From Streptomyces flavochromogenes (GTDB lineage: Bacteria > Actinomycetota > Actinomycetes > Streptomycetales > Streptomycetaceae), in contig NZ_JNZO01000012.1 in the NCBI RefSeq assembly GCF_000717595.1, forward strand, positions 280,396-344,395: a DNA stretch of 64,000 nt, given 5' to 3'. Under the pieces are notes generated by a model. That model was given only the letters and a program-made list of their open reading frames with translations. It was not told the origin of the DNA and ran no database searches. Numbering within the stretch: the first letter of the stretch is position 1; the number at the start of each line of letters is the position of its first letter. A program made the translations under genes and the position numbers. Shown in pieces: positions 9,610 to 21,121 of this stretch.

Positions 9610-10263
9610 ATGGAAGAAACGAACTCGGCCATCGACGAGCCGACGTACCGCATCCGCGCGCTCCACACCGACCGTACGGTCACCGTCTACCAGGCGTACC
9701 GGCCCGGGATCGGCCTCCCCGCGGCCCGCGAGGGACGGTTTCCGGCCGCCTGGAAGCGGGACCGGATGACATGGATCAAGCCGTCGTTCCTCTGGATGAT
9801 GTACCGCTCGGGCTGGGGGAAGAAGGAGGGCCAGGAGACCGTCCTCGCCGTGGAGATCACCCGCGAGGGCTTCGAGTGGGCCCTGCGGAACGCCTGCCTC
9901 TCCCACTACAAGCGCGGGTTCCACCCCGACCAGGCCACCTGGAAGCGGGAGCTGAGGCAGGCGCCGGCGCGGGTCCAGTGGGACCCGGAGCGCGATCCGC
10001 ACCTCCGGGCGCTCCCGTACCGCTCGCTGCAGCTCGGCCTGTCGGGCGAGGCGTCCCGCCGGTACGCGGACGAGTGGACCGTGTCCGTACGCGACGTGAC
10101 CCCGCTCGCGCACCGGGTCCACGAGCTGGTCCGCTCGGGTGCCCCGGAGGCGGCCCGGCTCCTGCTCCCGCGCGAGGAGCCGTACCCGGAGCCCCCCGGC
10201 CTGCTCGACCACCTGCGCGGTCAGGGGCCGCGGGAGCTCAGGCGGCCGGTGCCGGCGCCGTGA
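9610..10263 (+). CDS. DUF4291 family protein
   Basis: 217 aa. The DUF4291 signature is visible: YRIRALHTDRTVTVYQAYRP near the start, then RDRMTWIKPSFLWMMYRSGW (residues 51-70), and the late VSVRDVTPLAHRVHEL. No biochemical function is established for this family. The predicted protein is soluble and cytoplasmic. Its last 26 bases overlap the 3' end of the convergent oxidoreductase gene. Confidence 0.85.
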   Translation: MEETNSAIDEPTYRIRALHTDRTVTVYQAYRPGIGLPAAREGRFPAAWKRDRMTWIKPSFLWMMYRSGWGKKEGQETVLAVEITREGFEWALRNACLSHYKRGFHPDQATWKRELRQAPARVQWDPERDPHLRALPYRSLQLGLSGEASRRYADEWTVSVRDVTPLAHRVHELVRSGAPEAARLLLPREEPYPEPPGLLDHLRGQGPRELRRPVPAP

Positions 10264-10900
10264 CGACCGAGAAGTTGAAGTCGCCGGTGCCGAGCATCCC
10301 GTAGAGCCGCAGCCACAGCTGTACGAGCTGCTCGGTGGCGCGGGCGCTCGTCAGGTCGCCGAGGTCGAGGATCCGGTCGGGCGCCCAGCCGAACGAGCCG
10401 AGCAGGCCGGCGACGACGGCCTTGGCGTCCTCGTCGTCGCCGCTGAGGAAGACGTTGTGATGCCCGGGGACGCGGCCGGGCTCGACCATGACCGTGTTGG
10501 TCATGGTGTTGAGCGACTTGACGACCCGGGTCTCCGAGAAGGCGTGCTGGAGCTGCTCGGCGACGCTGGCGCCGTCGGGGGTGACGACCTTGGGCGGGAA
10601 GCCCTCGGAGAAGTCGAGCCCGTTCGACACGTCGAGGAGGACCTTGCCGCGCAGCCTGTCCGCGCCCACGGACCGCAGGACGGCGAGGGAGACGAGCCCG
10701 CCGGTCGCGTTGACGACGAGCTCGGCGGGCCCTGCGACGCCCGCGAAGGTGCCGTGCCCGCCGCCGTACTCGCCGGCCCACTTGACGGCCTCGGCGTTGT
10801 CGGCGGTACGGGAGCCGATGGCGACCTCGTGGCCGAGGGAGGCGAGCTTCGTGGCGAGTCGGCGGCCGACTTCGCCGGTGCCGAGTACGGCGATCTTCAT
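10238..10900 (-). CDS. NADPH-dependent F420 reductase-like oxidoreductase
   Basis: 220 aa. The N terminus is a textbook Rossmann fold for NADP (MKIAVLGTGEVGRRLATKLA, then GSRTADN). The remainder (VLLDVSNGLDFSEGFPP, VVKSLNTMTNTVMVEP, DILDLG-like ILDLGDLTSARATEQLVQLW) matches the family of NADPH:F420 oxidoreductases and related proteins. Many actinobacterial members of this group do not act on F420, so the substrate is uncertain. The 3' end overlaps the convergent DUF4291 gene by 26 nt. Confidence 0.82.
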   Translation of the reverse strand: MKIAVLGTGEVGRRLATKLASLGHEVAIGSRTADNAEAVKWAGEYGGGHGTFAGVAGPAELVVNATGGLVSLAVLRSVGADRLRGKVLLDVSNGLDFSEGFPPKVVTPDGASVAEQLQHAFSETRVVKSLNTMTNTVMVEPGRVPGHHNVFLSGDDEDAKAVVAGLLGSFGWAPDRILDLGDLTSARATEQLVQLWLRLYGMLGTGDFNFSVVTAPAPAA

Positions 10901-10990
10901 GGGGTGCGCTCCCTCGATGGAGACGGCGGCCGGGATGCCGACCCTACGCCGGACCGGACGCGGCCGCCGCTCCGTTCACCCTCGGGGAGG

Positions 10991-11608
10991 TCAGACGCCG
11001 GACGGGTCGCGGGGCGCGCGCCGCATGGCCCAGAGAGCGGGACCGCCGCCGGGCAGGGAGGCCTCGCCGAGGACGACGAAGCCGAAGTGCTCGTAGACGG
11101 GGAGGTTGTCCGGCTTGGAGGACTCCAGGTAGACGGGCATGCCGGCGGCATCGGCCTGCGCGAGACCGGACCGCAGCAGCGCGGAGCCGTGACCCTGACC
11201 GCGGGCGGCCGGGTCGGCGCCGATGACGGCGAGGTACCAGTGGGGCTCGGGAGGCGTGTGCTCGGCGGCCGCCTCGACGGCCTGACGGAAGAGATCGGCG
11301 CGGTCGCCGAGGATCTCCTGGAGCTCCTGGACGGTGGCGGCGTCGGGGACGGCCTTGTCCTGCCCTTCGGGCGCCACCCAGAAGGCGGCGGCCGAGTCGG
11401 TGCGCTCGCAGACGCCGTGCAGCCCGTACTGCCGGGTGAAGAGGGTCGTGAAGTACCGCCCGAGCCCGGCCTCACGCGAGGCGTCGTCGGGGAAGAACCA
11501 GCGCATCATCGGGTCGTCGCCGAAGGCGCGCGCCAGGACGCCGCCGACCATCGGGGCGTCGTCGATTATTGCCGCTTTCGGTGTGTTCGAGGTAGGCATA
11601 CGGGTCAT
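10991..11608 (-). CDS. GNAT-family N-acetyltransferase
   Basis: 205 aa from ATG 11608 (an in-frame ATG at 11599 is the alternative). The acetyl-CoA-binding motif A is present as LAVIGADPAARGQGHGSALL, followed by VYLESSKPDNLPVYEHFGFVV, the usual GNAT motif B. An N-terminal segment (MMRWFFPDD) is common in Streptomyces GNATs of this size. The substrate cannot be told from sequence or context. The frame stays open far upstream but no start there is supported. Confidence 0.82.
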   Translation of the reverse strand: MTRMPTSNTPKAAIIDDAPMVGGVLARAFGDDPMMRWFFPDDASREAGLGRYFTTLFTRQYGLHGVCERTDSAAAFWVAPEGQDKAVPDAATVQELQEILGDRADLFRQAVEAAAEHTPPEPHWYLAVIGADPAARGQGHGSALLRSGLAQADAAGMPVYLESSKPDNLPVYEHFGFVVLGEASLPGGGPALWAMRRAPRDPSGV

Positions 11609-11752
11609 TCTGCATCCCGGATGATCTTCACGAACGGGTGGGGTCGGTACGGGCGAGGGCACGGCGGTGCGTACGATCTCGGTCATCACGCCCTGCGGAC
11701 GGTCGGGTTGAGCGCCGCCCGGGACTTCGGCAGCCTCGGTAGCCTTCCGCAC

Positions 11753-12109
11753 ATGGACCAGGATCCGCCCGACCCCCCGCTCCTCCGTGACGTCCACCCC
11801 TCCCTCGTCCGCGAGCTCGTGCGGCTGCTCGAGAGCGAGGGCGAGCGTGCGCTCGCCCTCGTCGTTCACGACGTGCGGATGTACGGCCCCTGCGGCTGCG
11901 ACGACGACTTCTGCCAGAGCATCCGCACCTCCGACCACCCCCAGGGGCAGCCCTACGGCGAAGGCCACCGCTGTGTCCCGCTCCTCCCCGAGGACGGGAT
12001 GCTCAACCTGGACGTCGTGCACGGCCGGATCGTCTTCATCGAGATCCTCGACCAACCGCCTCTGATCCGTGCCGACTTCACCCCCGAACCCCCCTCACCC
12101 TCCCCGTGA
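11753..12109 (+). CDS. Small conserved hypothetical protein
   Basis: 118 aa. ATG 11753; a long open frame runs upstream but the coding-like protein begins here (LRDVHPSLVRELVRLLESEG). It contains a short Cys cluster, YGPCGCDDDFCQSI, which could bind a metal, and an acidic/hydrophobic C-terminal half (VVHGRIVFIEIL). I recognise no named family. The next gene starts 44 nt downstream on the same strand. Confidence 0.62.
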   Translation: MDQDPPDPPLLRDVHPSLVRELVRLLESEGERALALVVHDVRMYGPCGCDDDFCQSIRTSDHPQGQPYGEGHRCVPLLPEDGMLNLDVVHGRIVFIEILDQPPLIRADFTPEPPSPSP

Positions 12110-12153
12110 AACTCGGTCGAGGACCGCCCCCGGGGTCTCCTACGATCACGCCC

Positions 12154-12939
12154 ATGGCGACCTTCGTCCACCTCACCCCCGCCGCCAACTCCGCCCGCGT
12201 CCGTCGCGCCGGGCTCAAGGCCGCCGGGCACGCCGCGTGGCGCGGCGTGTTCCTCTTCCCCGTGCTCCCCTCGTACACCCTCACCCACCAATGGCTGCGT
12301 GAGCTCGCCCGCCGCCCCGGTCCCCGGGGGCTCGTCGCCGTCCACGTCCGACTGCCCGACGACGAGCTCGTGACCGTCGGGCGGTACAGCGATCACCAGC
12401 CCCCGCAGGTGTCGGCCGCCGAGGCCGTGCGGCGGATCGCCGGCGCCGACGACTGCCGGGGCTGGGAGGTGTTCCTGCCACGCTCCGTCGCCCCCGCCGA
12501 GGTGCGGCACATCCGGCCCGTACGCCAGGTCAACGGGTGGCGCTACCGCCCCGGCGCCCACGGCACACCGCCCTGCCTCTGTTTCGGCTGCCGGGACCGG
12601 GGCGGCTACGGCGCCCGTCGGCTCCGCGAGCGGCGGCCCCATCCGCTCGACGGGCCGCCGCCCGCTCCCCGCGTGCTGCTCGCCCGGGTCGAGGCGGCCG
12701 AGGCCCGCGGCGACACGGCGGCGCTCCGTGAGGCGCTCCGCTGGTACGGGATGCGGCGACGCGCTCCGCTGGCGCGTCTCTCCGGGCTCGCCCGGCATGA
12801 CGACCCGGCCGTGCGGATCGCTCTCGTCGAGGCCGCTTCCTCCTGGTCGACTCCCGGAGTCGACCTGCTTCTGCGGGAGTTGGCGCACGACCCGGATCCG
12901 GGGGTGCGAGAGGCCGTCATGGACGTGCTTGTTCGGTGA
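12154..12939 (+). CDS. HEAT-repeat protein with an N-terminal domain of unknown function
   Basis: 261 aa from ATG 12154. Residues 1-150 form a domain opening FVHLTPAANSARVRRAGL and containing VEVFLPR-like WEVFLPRSVAPAEVRHIRPV. It is followed by a CxCxxC cluster (PCLCFGCRDRG, about 150-160) that could bind zinc, and two HEAT-like helical repeats at the C terminus (RHDDPAVRIALVEAASSW and HDPDPGVREAVMDVL). The H-x-T beginning resembles the start of ADP-ribosyltransferase-like folds, but this is a weak analogy. There is no signal peptide. Confidence 0.7.
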   Translation: MATFVHLTPAANSARVRRAGLKAAGHAAWRGVFLFPVLPSYTLTHQWLRELARRPGPRGLVAVHVRLPDDELVTVGRYSDHQPPQVSAAEAVRRIAGADDCRGWEVFLPRSVAPAEVRHIRPVRQVNGWRYRPGAHGTPPCLCFGCRDRGGYGARRLRERRPHPLDGPPPAPRVLLARVEAAEARGDTAALREALRWYGMRRRAPLARLSGLARHDDPAVRIALVEAASSWSTPGVDLLLRELAHDPDPGVREAVMDVLVR

Positions 12940-12965
12940 GCGAACGCACCTGACCGGTTTCCGCT

Positions 12966-12980
12966 CTTGACGCGGAGTCA
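12966..12980. promoter_or_regulatory. TTGAC-N5-GTCAA dyad upstream of the M28 peptidase
   Basis: A perfect 5-bp dyad spaced by 5 nt lies 161 nt before the peptidase start. It is followed by three copies of CTGAACA (12988, 13017, 13033) in an unusually A-rich stretch. It could be a -35 region or a regulator site. Confidence 0.35.
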
Positions 12981-13021
12981 AAATCTCACTGAACATTCAG
13001 CACGCACAACAGAACATCTGA

Positions 13022-15537
<2,516 letters not shown>

Positions 15538-15756
15538 GGTCTCCCCTACCTCCGTGCCCTTCACGGGCCCTCGTGGTCGATGTCTCCATCTCACCAAAGG
15601 GGAGGTGCGGAAGCGTCAGCCCCGGGGATCAACCTCACGTACTGCTTCGGGATGACCCGACCCTGAGAGAGGCCGCCGTGCGGCGGACCGCGTCGGGCCC
15701 GCCCGGACGCCGCTGACGGACCGCGCCGGCCCGCTCGTACGCCGCTCCCGGGGGCC

Positions 15757-16767
15757 TCAGCCCGCCCGGTGCACCACCGCGTCGCACATCTCCGCGAGGG
15801 CGGCCTTCGCGTACCCGTCCGGCAGCGGCGCGAGCATCGCGCGCGCCTCCTCCGCGTACCGCACGGTGTCCCGGCGGGCCTGCTCCAGGGCCGGGTGGGC
15901 GCGCAGTCGGCGCAGGACCTCGGCGTGCCGGGTGTCGTCGGTCAGGTCGCCGTCGACGAGCTCGACGAGCTCCTGGTCCTCGGGCCGCCCGTGGGCGGCG
16001 GCCGCGGCCCGCAGGCGCAGAACGGGCAGGGTCGGGATGCCCTCACGGAGGTCGGTGCCGGGGGTCTTGCCGGACTCGTGGGAGTCGGAGGCGATGTCGA
16101 GGACGTCGTCGGCGAGCTGGAAGGCGACGCCGAGCCGTTCGCCGTACTGGGTGAGGATGTCGACGACGCTCTCGTCGGCGCCGGACATCATGGCGCCGAA
16201 GCGGCAGGAGACGGCCACGAGGGAGCCGGTCTTGCCGCCGAGGACGTCGAGGTAGTGGTCGACCGGGTCGCGGCCCTCCTGCGGGCCCGCGGTCTCCAGG
16301 ATCTGACCGGTGACGAGCCGTTCGAACGCCTCGGACTGGATGCGCACGGCCTCGGGACCGAGGTCCGCGAGCGTGTGCGAGGCGCGGGCGAAGAGGAAGT
16401 CACCCGTGAGGACGGCGATCGAGTTGCCCCAGCGGGTGTTGGCGCTGTCGACACCGCGCCGGACGTCGGCCTCGTCCATGACGTCGTCGTGGTACAGCGT
16501 GGCCAGGTGGGTGAGTTCGACGACGACGGCGGAGGGCACGACGCCGGGCGCGTAGGGGTCGCCGAACTGGGCGGCGAGCATCACGAGCAGGGGGCGGAAC
16601 CGCTTGCCACCGGCCAGGACGAGGTGCTGCGCGGCCTCCGTGATGAAGGGGACATCGCTCTTGGTGGCGTCGAGGAGGCCCGCCTCCACTGCCGCCAACC
16701 CGGCTTGGACATCGGCCTCAAGAGCCTGGTCCCGCACGCTAAGACCGAACGGCCCGACGACGGTCAC
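15757..16767 (-). CDS. Long-chain polyprenyl diphosphate synthase
   Basis: 336 aa, GTG start with GGAGACC upstream. Both Asp-rich motifs of trans-prenyltransferases are present: DDVMDEAD (first) and DDVLDIASD (second), with GGKRFRPLLVML near the N terminus. Small residues sit just before the first motif (LATLYHDD), which in this family favours long chains of about C35-C50. The likely role is making the menaquinone side chain. The presence of menG, a geranylgeranyl-reductase-like gene and mqn genes about 30 kb away in the same window supports this. It is divergent from the POT transporter at 16978. Confidence 0.88.
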   Translation of the reverse strand: MTVVGPFGLSVRDQALEADVQAGLAAVEAGLLDATKSDVPFITEAAQHLVLAGGKRFRPLLVMLAAQFGDPYAPGVVPSAVVVELTHLATLYHDDVMDEADVRRGVDSANTRWGNSIAVLTGDFLFARASHTLADLGPEAVRIQSEAFERLVTGQILETAGPQEGRDPVDHYLDVLGGKTGSLVAVSCRFGAMMSGADESVVDILTQYGERLGVAFQLADDVLDIASDSHESGKTPGTDLREGIPTLPVLRLRAAAAAHGRPEDQELVELVDGDLTDDTRHAEVLRRLRAHPALEQARRDTVRYAEEARAMLAPLPDGYAKAALAEMCDAVVHRAG

Positions 16768-16977
16768 GAGGGGGTCTCCTGTCTGCTGACGCCTGCTGAT
16801 GTTCCCACGAATCGTTCACACGGATTGCCGGCGATCACGCTGACGATCACATGGATTGTCGATGTGTCGCTCGATTCACTCAAGCCAGCGTATCCGGTCA
16901 CCTTTCGATCACCGTGGGCGCCTTCCCGTCACCCCCGGTATGTTCGGGATCAGCTCATACGACCAGGAGTATGCCTT

Positions 16978-18483
16978 TTGTCCCGAACAACGATCGACAC
17001 CGATACGAACGGCGAGCAGCCTCCCCCCGAGGACGACCGCGCCTTCTTCGGGCAGCCCCGGGGTCTGCTGACCCTCTCCGGCCTGGAGGTCTGGGAGCGG
17101 TTCTCCTTCCTCGGCATGCAGGCGATCCTCGTCCTCTACTTCGCCGCCGCCGTCTCCGACGGCGGTCTCGGCATGGCGCCGGGCACCGCGGCCTCGGTCT
17201 CCGCGGCGTACGGCACGCTCGTCTACCTGGTCTCGGTGGCCGGCGGCTGGCTCGCGGACCGCATCCTCGGCTCGTACCGCGCGGTCCTCTGGGGCGGCAT
17301 CCTGATCGCCTGCGGCCACTACGCGATGGCCGTGCCGACGGCCGCCATGACCTGGGTGGGCCTCGGCCTGATCAGCGCGGGCACGGGACTGCTCAAGCCG
17401 AACGTGGCGACCATGGTCGGCAAGCTGTACCGGACGGACGACGACCGCCGGGACGCCGGCTTCGCGCTCTACTACATGGCGATCAACATCGGCGCGTTCG
17501 CCGGCCCGCTGATCACCGGCTGGCTCGCCGACCACAAGGGCTACCACTGGGGCTTCTCCGCCGCCGCGCTCGGCATGACGCTCGGCCTCGTCCAGTACGT
17601 GGCGGGCCGCCGTCACCTGGCCGGACGCAAGCACTCCGCCGAGTTCGCGCTGGCCCCCGAGGCCATGCGGCGGGCGGTCCGGCTGATGATCGGCGGCGCG
17701 GTCGTGGTGGCCCTCGTCGCCACCGCCCTCGCGCTCGCGGGCTGGCTGACCATGGACCGCTTCGTGGACGTGCTGACCGTGATCTCGGTGATCGCGCCGG
17801 TCGTCTACTTCTGGGTGATGTTCACGAGCCCCCGGGTCACCGCGGAGGAGCGCGGCCGCCTCAAGCCGTACGTCGTGCTGTTCCTGGCCTCGGTCGTCTT
17901 CAACTTCATCCTCTTCCAGGCGTACTCGACGATGATCCTGCTGGCGTCCACCAACGCCCGTACGACCATCCTCGGCTTCGACTTCCCGGCGAGCTGGTAC
18001 GCCTCCGCCCTCGGCGCCTTCGAGGTGGCCCTGGCGCCCGTCGTGGCCGCCGTATGGGCCCGGATGGGGCACAGGCAGCCGCACGCCTCCAACAAGATCG
18101 CCTTCGGTGTGATCCTCGGCGGTCTGTCGTTCCTCCTGATGGTCCTGCCGACGTCCGGGCACGCCGACGACACGTACCGGATGGCCGCCTGGTGGATCGT
18201 CGGCTCGTACCTGCTCCTCGGCCTCGGAGACGTGCTCCTGGAGACCTCCGGGATGTCGGCCACCAGCAAGCTCGCCCCGAAAGCCTTCTCCAGCCAGACC
18301 ATGTCGCTCTGGTTCCTCTCGCTCGCACTCGCCAACGGCATCCAGGCACAGACCGTGAAGCTCTACGACGACGTCTCCAAGCCCGTCTACTTCGGGGTGA
18401 ACGGCGCCGTGGCCGTGGTCGTCGGCCTCGTCGTGATCGCCCTGGCGCCCTGGCTGCGCCGCACCATGCACCCCGTCCGCTGA
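16978..18483 (+). CDS. POT-family proton-dependent oligopeptide transporter
   Basis: 501 aa with about 12-14 membrane helices. POT signatures are visible: FFGQPRGLLTLSGLEVWERFSFLGMQ region (an ExxERF-type motif, EVWERFSF), GGWLADRILGSYRAV, and the second-helix block FALYYMAINIGAFAGPLITG. No ATG or GTG fits the N terminus; a TTG at 16978, 8 nt after AGGAG, is the best start. The substrate would be di- or tripeptides taken up with protons. A CocE-type hydrolase starts 31 nt downstream, so the pair may be one operon importing and processing peptides or esters. Confidence 0.87.
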   Translation: MSRTTIDTDTNGEQPPPEDDRAFFGQPRGLLTLSGLEVWERFSFLGMQAILVLYFAAAVSDGGLGMAPGTAASVSAAYGTLVYLVSVAGGWLADRILGSYRAVLWGGILIACGHYAMAVPTAAMTWVGLGLISAGTGLLKPNVATMVGKLYRTDDDRRDAGFALYYMAINIGAFAGPLITGWLADHKGYHWGFSAAALGMTLGLVQYVAGRRHLAGRKHSAEFALAPEAMRRAVRLMIGGAVVVALVATALALAGWLTMDRFVDVLTVISVIAPVVYFWVMFTSPRVTAEERGRLKPYVVLFLASVVFNFILFQAYSTMILLASTNARTTILGFDFPASWYASALGAFEVALAPVVAAVWARMGHRQPHASNKIAFGVILGGLSFLLMVLPTSGHADDTYRMAAWWIVGSYLLLGLGDVLLETSGMSATSKLAPKAFSSQTMSLWFLSLALANGIQAQTVKLYDDVSKPVYFGVNGAVAVVVGLVVIALAPWLRRTMHPVR

Positions 18484-18514
18484 GCACCGCCCACCCGTCC
18501 CTTGAGGTGACCTG

Positions 18515-20515
18515 ATGACGAAGATCCGTACCGACTTCCCGTACGAGACCCGCCACGAGGACCTCCGCATCCCGCTCCCGGACGGAACCCGGCTGTACGC
18601 GCGCGTGTGGCGGCCGCTCACCGACGAGCCCGTGCCGGCGCTCCTGGAGTACCTGCCGTACCGGCTCACCGACTGGACGGCGCCCCGGGACTGGCAGCGC
18701 CACCCTTGGTACGCGGGCCACGGCTACGCCTCCGTACGGGTCGACGTCCGCGGCCACGGCAACAGCGAGGGCCTGCCCGGCGACGAGTACGACCCGGTCG
18801 AGCTCGCCGACGGCGTGGCCGTCGTGAACTGGCTCGCCGAGCAGCCGTGGTGCACCGGCAAGGTCGGCATGTTCGGCATCTCGTGGGGCGGCTTCAACTC
18901 GCTCCAGATCGCCGCGCTCGCCCCCGAGCCCCTCAAGGCGATCGTCACCGTCTGCTCCACCGACGACCGCTACGACAACGACGTCCACTACATGGGCGGC
19001 TCGGTCCTCGCCGTCGACATGCACGCCTGGGCCGCCACCATGCTCGCCTTCGTCTGCCGCCCGCCCGACCCGCAGTACGTGGGCGAGGAGTGGCGCGCGA
19101 TGTGGCTGAAGCGCCTGGAGGCCGTGGAACCGTTCCTGCACACCTGGCTCTCCCACCAGACCCGCGACGCGTACTGGCGGCACGGCAGCGTCTGCGAGGA
19201 CTACGGCGCGATCCGGGCCGCCGTCCTCGCCGTCGGCGGCTGGCACGACCCGTACCGCGACACCGTCCTGCGGCTCGCCGAGCACCTCCCCCAGGACCGG
19301 GTGCGCGGCATCATCGGCCCCTGGTCGCACCAGTACCCGGACCGCGGCCTGCCGCCCGGCCCGGCCATCGGCTTCCTCCAGGAGACCCTCCGCTGGTGGG
19401 ACCACCACCTCAAGGACGTTGACAACGACGTGATGGCCGAGCCGCTGCTCCGCTCCTGGATCAGCGACTCGCACCTGCCGGCGACGGTGTACGACGAGCT
19501 GCCGGGACGCTGGGTCACCGACCCCGCCTGGCCCTCCCCGAACGTCACCCCCGTGACGTACGCCTTCCAGGGCGTGCCGGTCGTGGTCGACTCGCCGCAG
19601 CAGACCGGGCTCGACGCGGGCCGCTTCTTCCCCTTCGGCAACGACGCCGACCTGCCGCCCGACCAGCGCGACGAGGACGCCCACTCGGCCTGCTTCGACT
19701 TTCCCGTCCCGGAGGACGGCGGCCCCGTCGAGATCCTCGGCAGACCGTCGGTGAGCCTCGCCCTGCGCACGGCCGCCCCGACGGGGCAGGTCGTCGCCCG
19801 GCTCTGCGACATCGCCCCCGACGGCTCCTCCACCCTGGTCACCCGGGGCGTGCTGAACTTCTCCGCCCGCTACGGCCGCGACCGTGCCGTCGAGGCGCAG
19901 ATCGGCGAGACGGAGAGCTTCGTCTTCGAGCTGAACGGCATCGGCCACGCCTTCGCGCCGGGCCACCGGGTGCGCCTCGCGGTCTCGTCCACGTACTGGC
20001 CGTGGATCTGGCCGCAGCCGGACGCGGCGGGCTTCACCCTCGACCCGGCGGGCTCCGCCCTCACCCTGCCGGTCCGCCGCCCCACCGAGGACGCCGTCGA
20101 CTGGGAGGAGCCGGAGCAGTCGGAACCGCTCGGCGTGGTCTTCCCGCGCACCCTGGAGGAACCGCGCCCGGAGCGGGTGGTGGTCAGGGACGTGGCGAAG
20201 GGCGAATGGACCCTGGAGGTCGACCCGAGGTACGGCGGCACCCGCGTGTACCCGGACGGACTGGAGTTCACTGAGGACGCGGTGGAGACGTACACGATCG
20301 ACGAGAGCGGCCCGCTGTCCGCCCGTACGAACTCGGAGTGGACGATCCGGCTGCACCGCCCGGAGCTGGCCTGGGACGTCACGGTCGACACCCGCTCGGA
20401 GATCACCTGCGACGCGGACGCGTTCTTCGCGGTGAACGAGGTGGTGTGCAAGGAGGGCGGGGAGGTCGTCTTCCACCGGACGTGGGAGAAGACAATTCCC
20501 AGAACGGCGGGGTGA
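18515..20515 (+). CDS. CocE/NonD-family alpha/beta hydrolase (Xaa-Pro dipeptidyl-peptidase-like)
   Basis: 666 aa, ATG 18515 after GAGGTGA. The catalytic triad of the family can be located: Ser in MFGISWGGFNS, Asp in VGGWHDPYRDT, and His in GPWSHQYPDR. The C-terminal third is the jelly-roll domain of the X-Pro dipeptidyl-peptidase family (FELNGIGHAFAPGHRVRLAVSS). There is no signal peptide, so it acts in the cytoplasm. Members cleave esters or N-terminal Xaa-Pro dipeptides; the adjacent peptide transporter makes peptidase activity attractive, but specificity is not determined. Confidence 0.86.
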   Translation: MTKIRTDFPYETRHEDLRIPLPDGTRLYARVWRPLTDEPVPALLEYLPYRLTDWTAPRDWQRHPWYAGHGYASVRVDVRGHGNSEGLPGDEYDPVELADGVAVVNWLAEQPWCTGKVGMFGISWGGFNSLQIAALAPEPLKAIVTVCSTDDRYDNDVHYMGGSVLAVDMHAWAATMLAFVCRPPDPQYVGEEWRAMWLKRLEAVEPFLHTWLSHQTRDAYWRHGSVCEDYGAIRAAVLAVGGWHDPYRDTVLRLAEHLPQDRVRGIIGPWSHQYPDRGLPPGPAIGFLQETLRWWDHHLKDVDNDVMAEPLLRSWISDSHLPATVYDELPGRWVTDPAWPSPNVTPVTYAFQGVPVVVDSPQQTGLDAGRFFPFGNDADLPPDQRDEDAHSACFDFPVPEDGGPVEILGRPSVSLALRTAAPTGQVVARLCDIAPDGSSTLVTRGVLNFSARYGRDRAVEAQIGETESFVFELNGIGHAFAPGHRVRLAVSSTYWPWIWPQPDAAGFTLDPAGSALTLPVRRPTEDAVDWEEPEQSEPLGVVFPRTLEEPRPERVVVRDVAKGEWTLEVDPRYGGTRVYPDGLEFTEDAVETYTIDESGPLSARTNSEWTIRLHRPELAWDVTVDTRSEITCDADAFFAVNEVVCKEGGEVVFHRTWEKTIPRTAG

Positions 20516-20574
20516 ACCCCGGGCGCGAACCGCCGGCGCGTTCCCTGACGCCCGGGCGACGAGAGGTCGGAACC

Positions 20575-21072
20575 GTGCATCACCTGGGAGCCGTGTTCGC
20601 CCTGCTGGGCGAACCGCGCGCCGCCGGCGCGGACCGCGCGGCGTGGGAACGCCTGGAGGAGACCCTGGGAGTCACGCTCCCGGAGGACTACCGGGCCGTC
20701 GTGGACGCGTACGCCCCGGCGCAGCTGAACCGGCAGCTGTACCTGCTTCATCCGGCGGACGACCTGGCCCTGTGGATGGAGCAGACCCTCCGGGCCTTCC
20801 GGAACACCTCCTGGGACGACGGCGTGGTGTGTCCCGGGTTCGAGGAGACGGGCCCCCGGTTCGGCGGCAGGACCGGACTGGTGCCCCTCGCCACCAGCGA
20901 CCGGGGCGACCACGTGTTCGCCGTGCGGGACGACGTGCCGGACGGCTGGCGGATCCTCACCTGCGACGGCGACGAGCAGGACTTCTACGAGTACCGGATG
21001 GGGTTCGCCGAGTGGCTGCACGGCTATCTCACCGGCGGCGACATGGTCGGGCCTGACAGCGCCGCGACATGA
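20575..21072 (+). CDS. SMI1/KNR4-family protein
   Basis: 165 aa from GTG 20575 (GAGAGGT upstream). The SMI1/KNR4 pattern is clear: WERLEETLGVTLPEDYRAVVDAYAP, later DHVFAVRDD and FYEYRMGFAEWLHGYLTGG. Proteins of this superfamily often act as immunity proteins to polymorphic toxins in bacteria, or in general protein interactions. No toxin gene lies next to it here, so no such role is claimed. It ends just before a strong bidirectional terminator. Confidence 0.8.
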   Translation: MHHLGAVFALLGEPRAAGADRAAWERLEETLGVTLPEDYRAVVDAYAPAQLNRQLYLLHPADDLALWMEQTLRAFRNTSWDDGVVCPGFEETGPRFGGRTGLVPLATSDRGDHVFAVRDDVPDGWRILTCDGDEQDFYEYRMGFAEWLHGYLTGGDMVGPDSAAT

Positions 21073-21114
21073 GTACGGGCCCGCACCCCGTGATGCCGGA
21101 GTGCGGGCCCGTAC
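21073..21114. terminator. Bidirectional terminator hairpin
   Basis: Arms 21073-21086 (GTACGGGCCCGCAC) and 21101-21114 are exact reverse complements around a 14-nt loop. It sits between the convergent SMI1-like and LAxTG-protein genes; the left arm begins right after the SMI1 stop. Confidence 0.85.
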
Positions 21115-21121
21115 GCGTGGC

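Noticed and set aside
10139..11752. Upstream extension of the small gene at 11753
   Set aside because: The frame is open but covers two minus-strand genes antisense; only the part from ATG 11753 resembles a protein.
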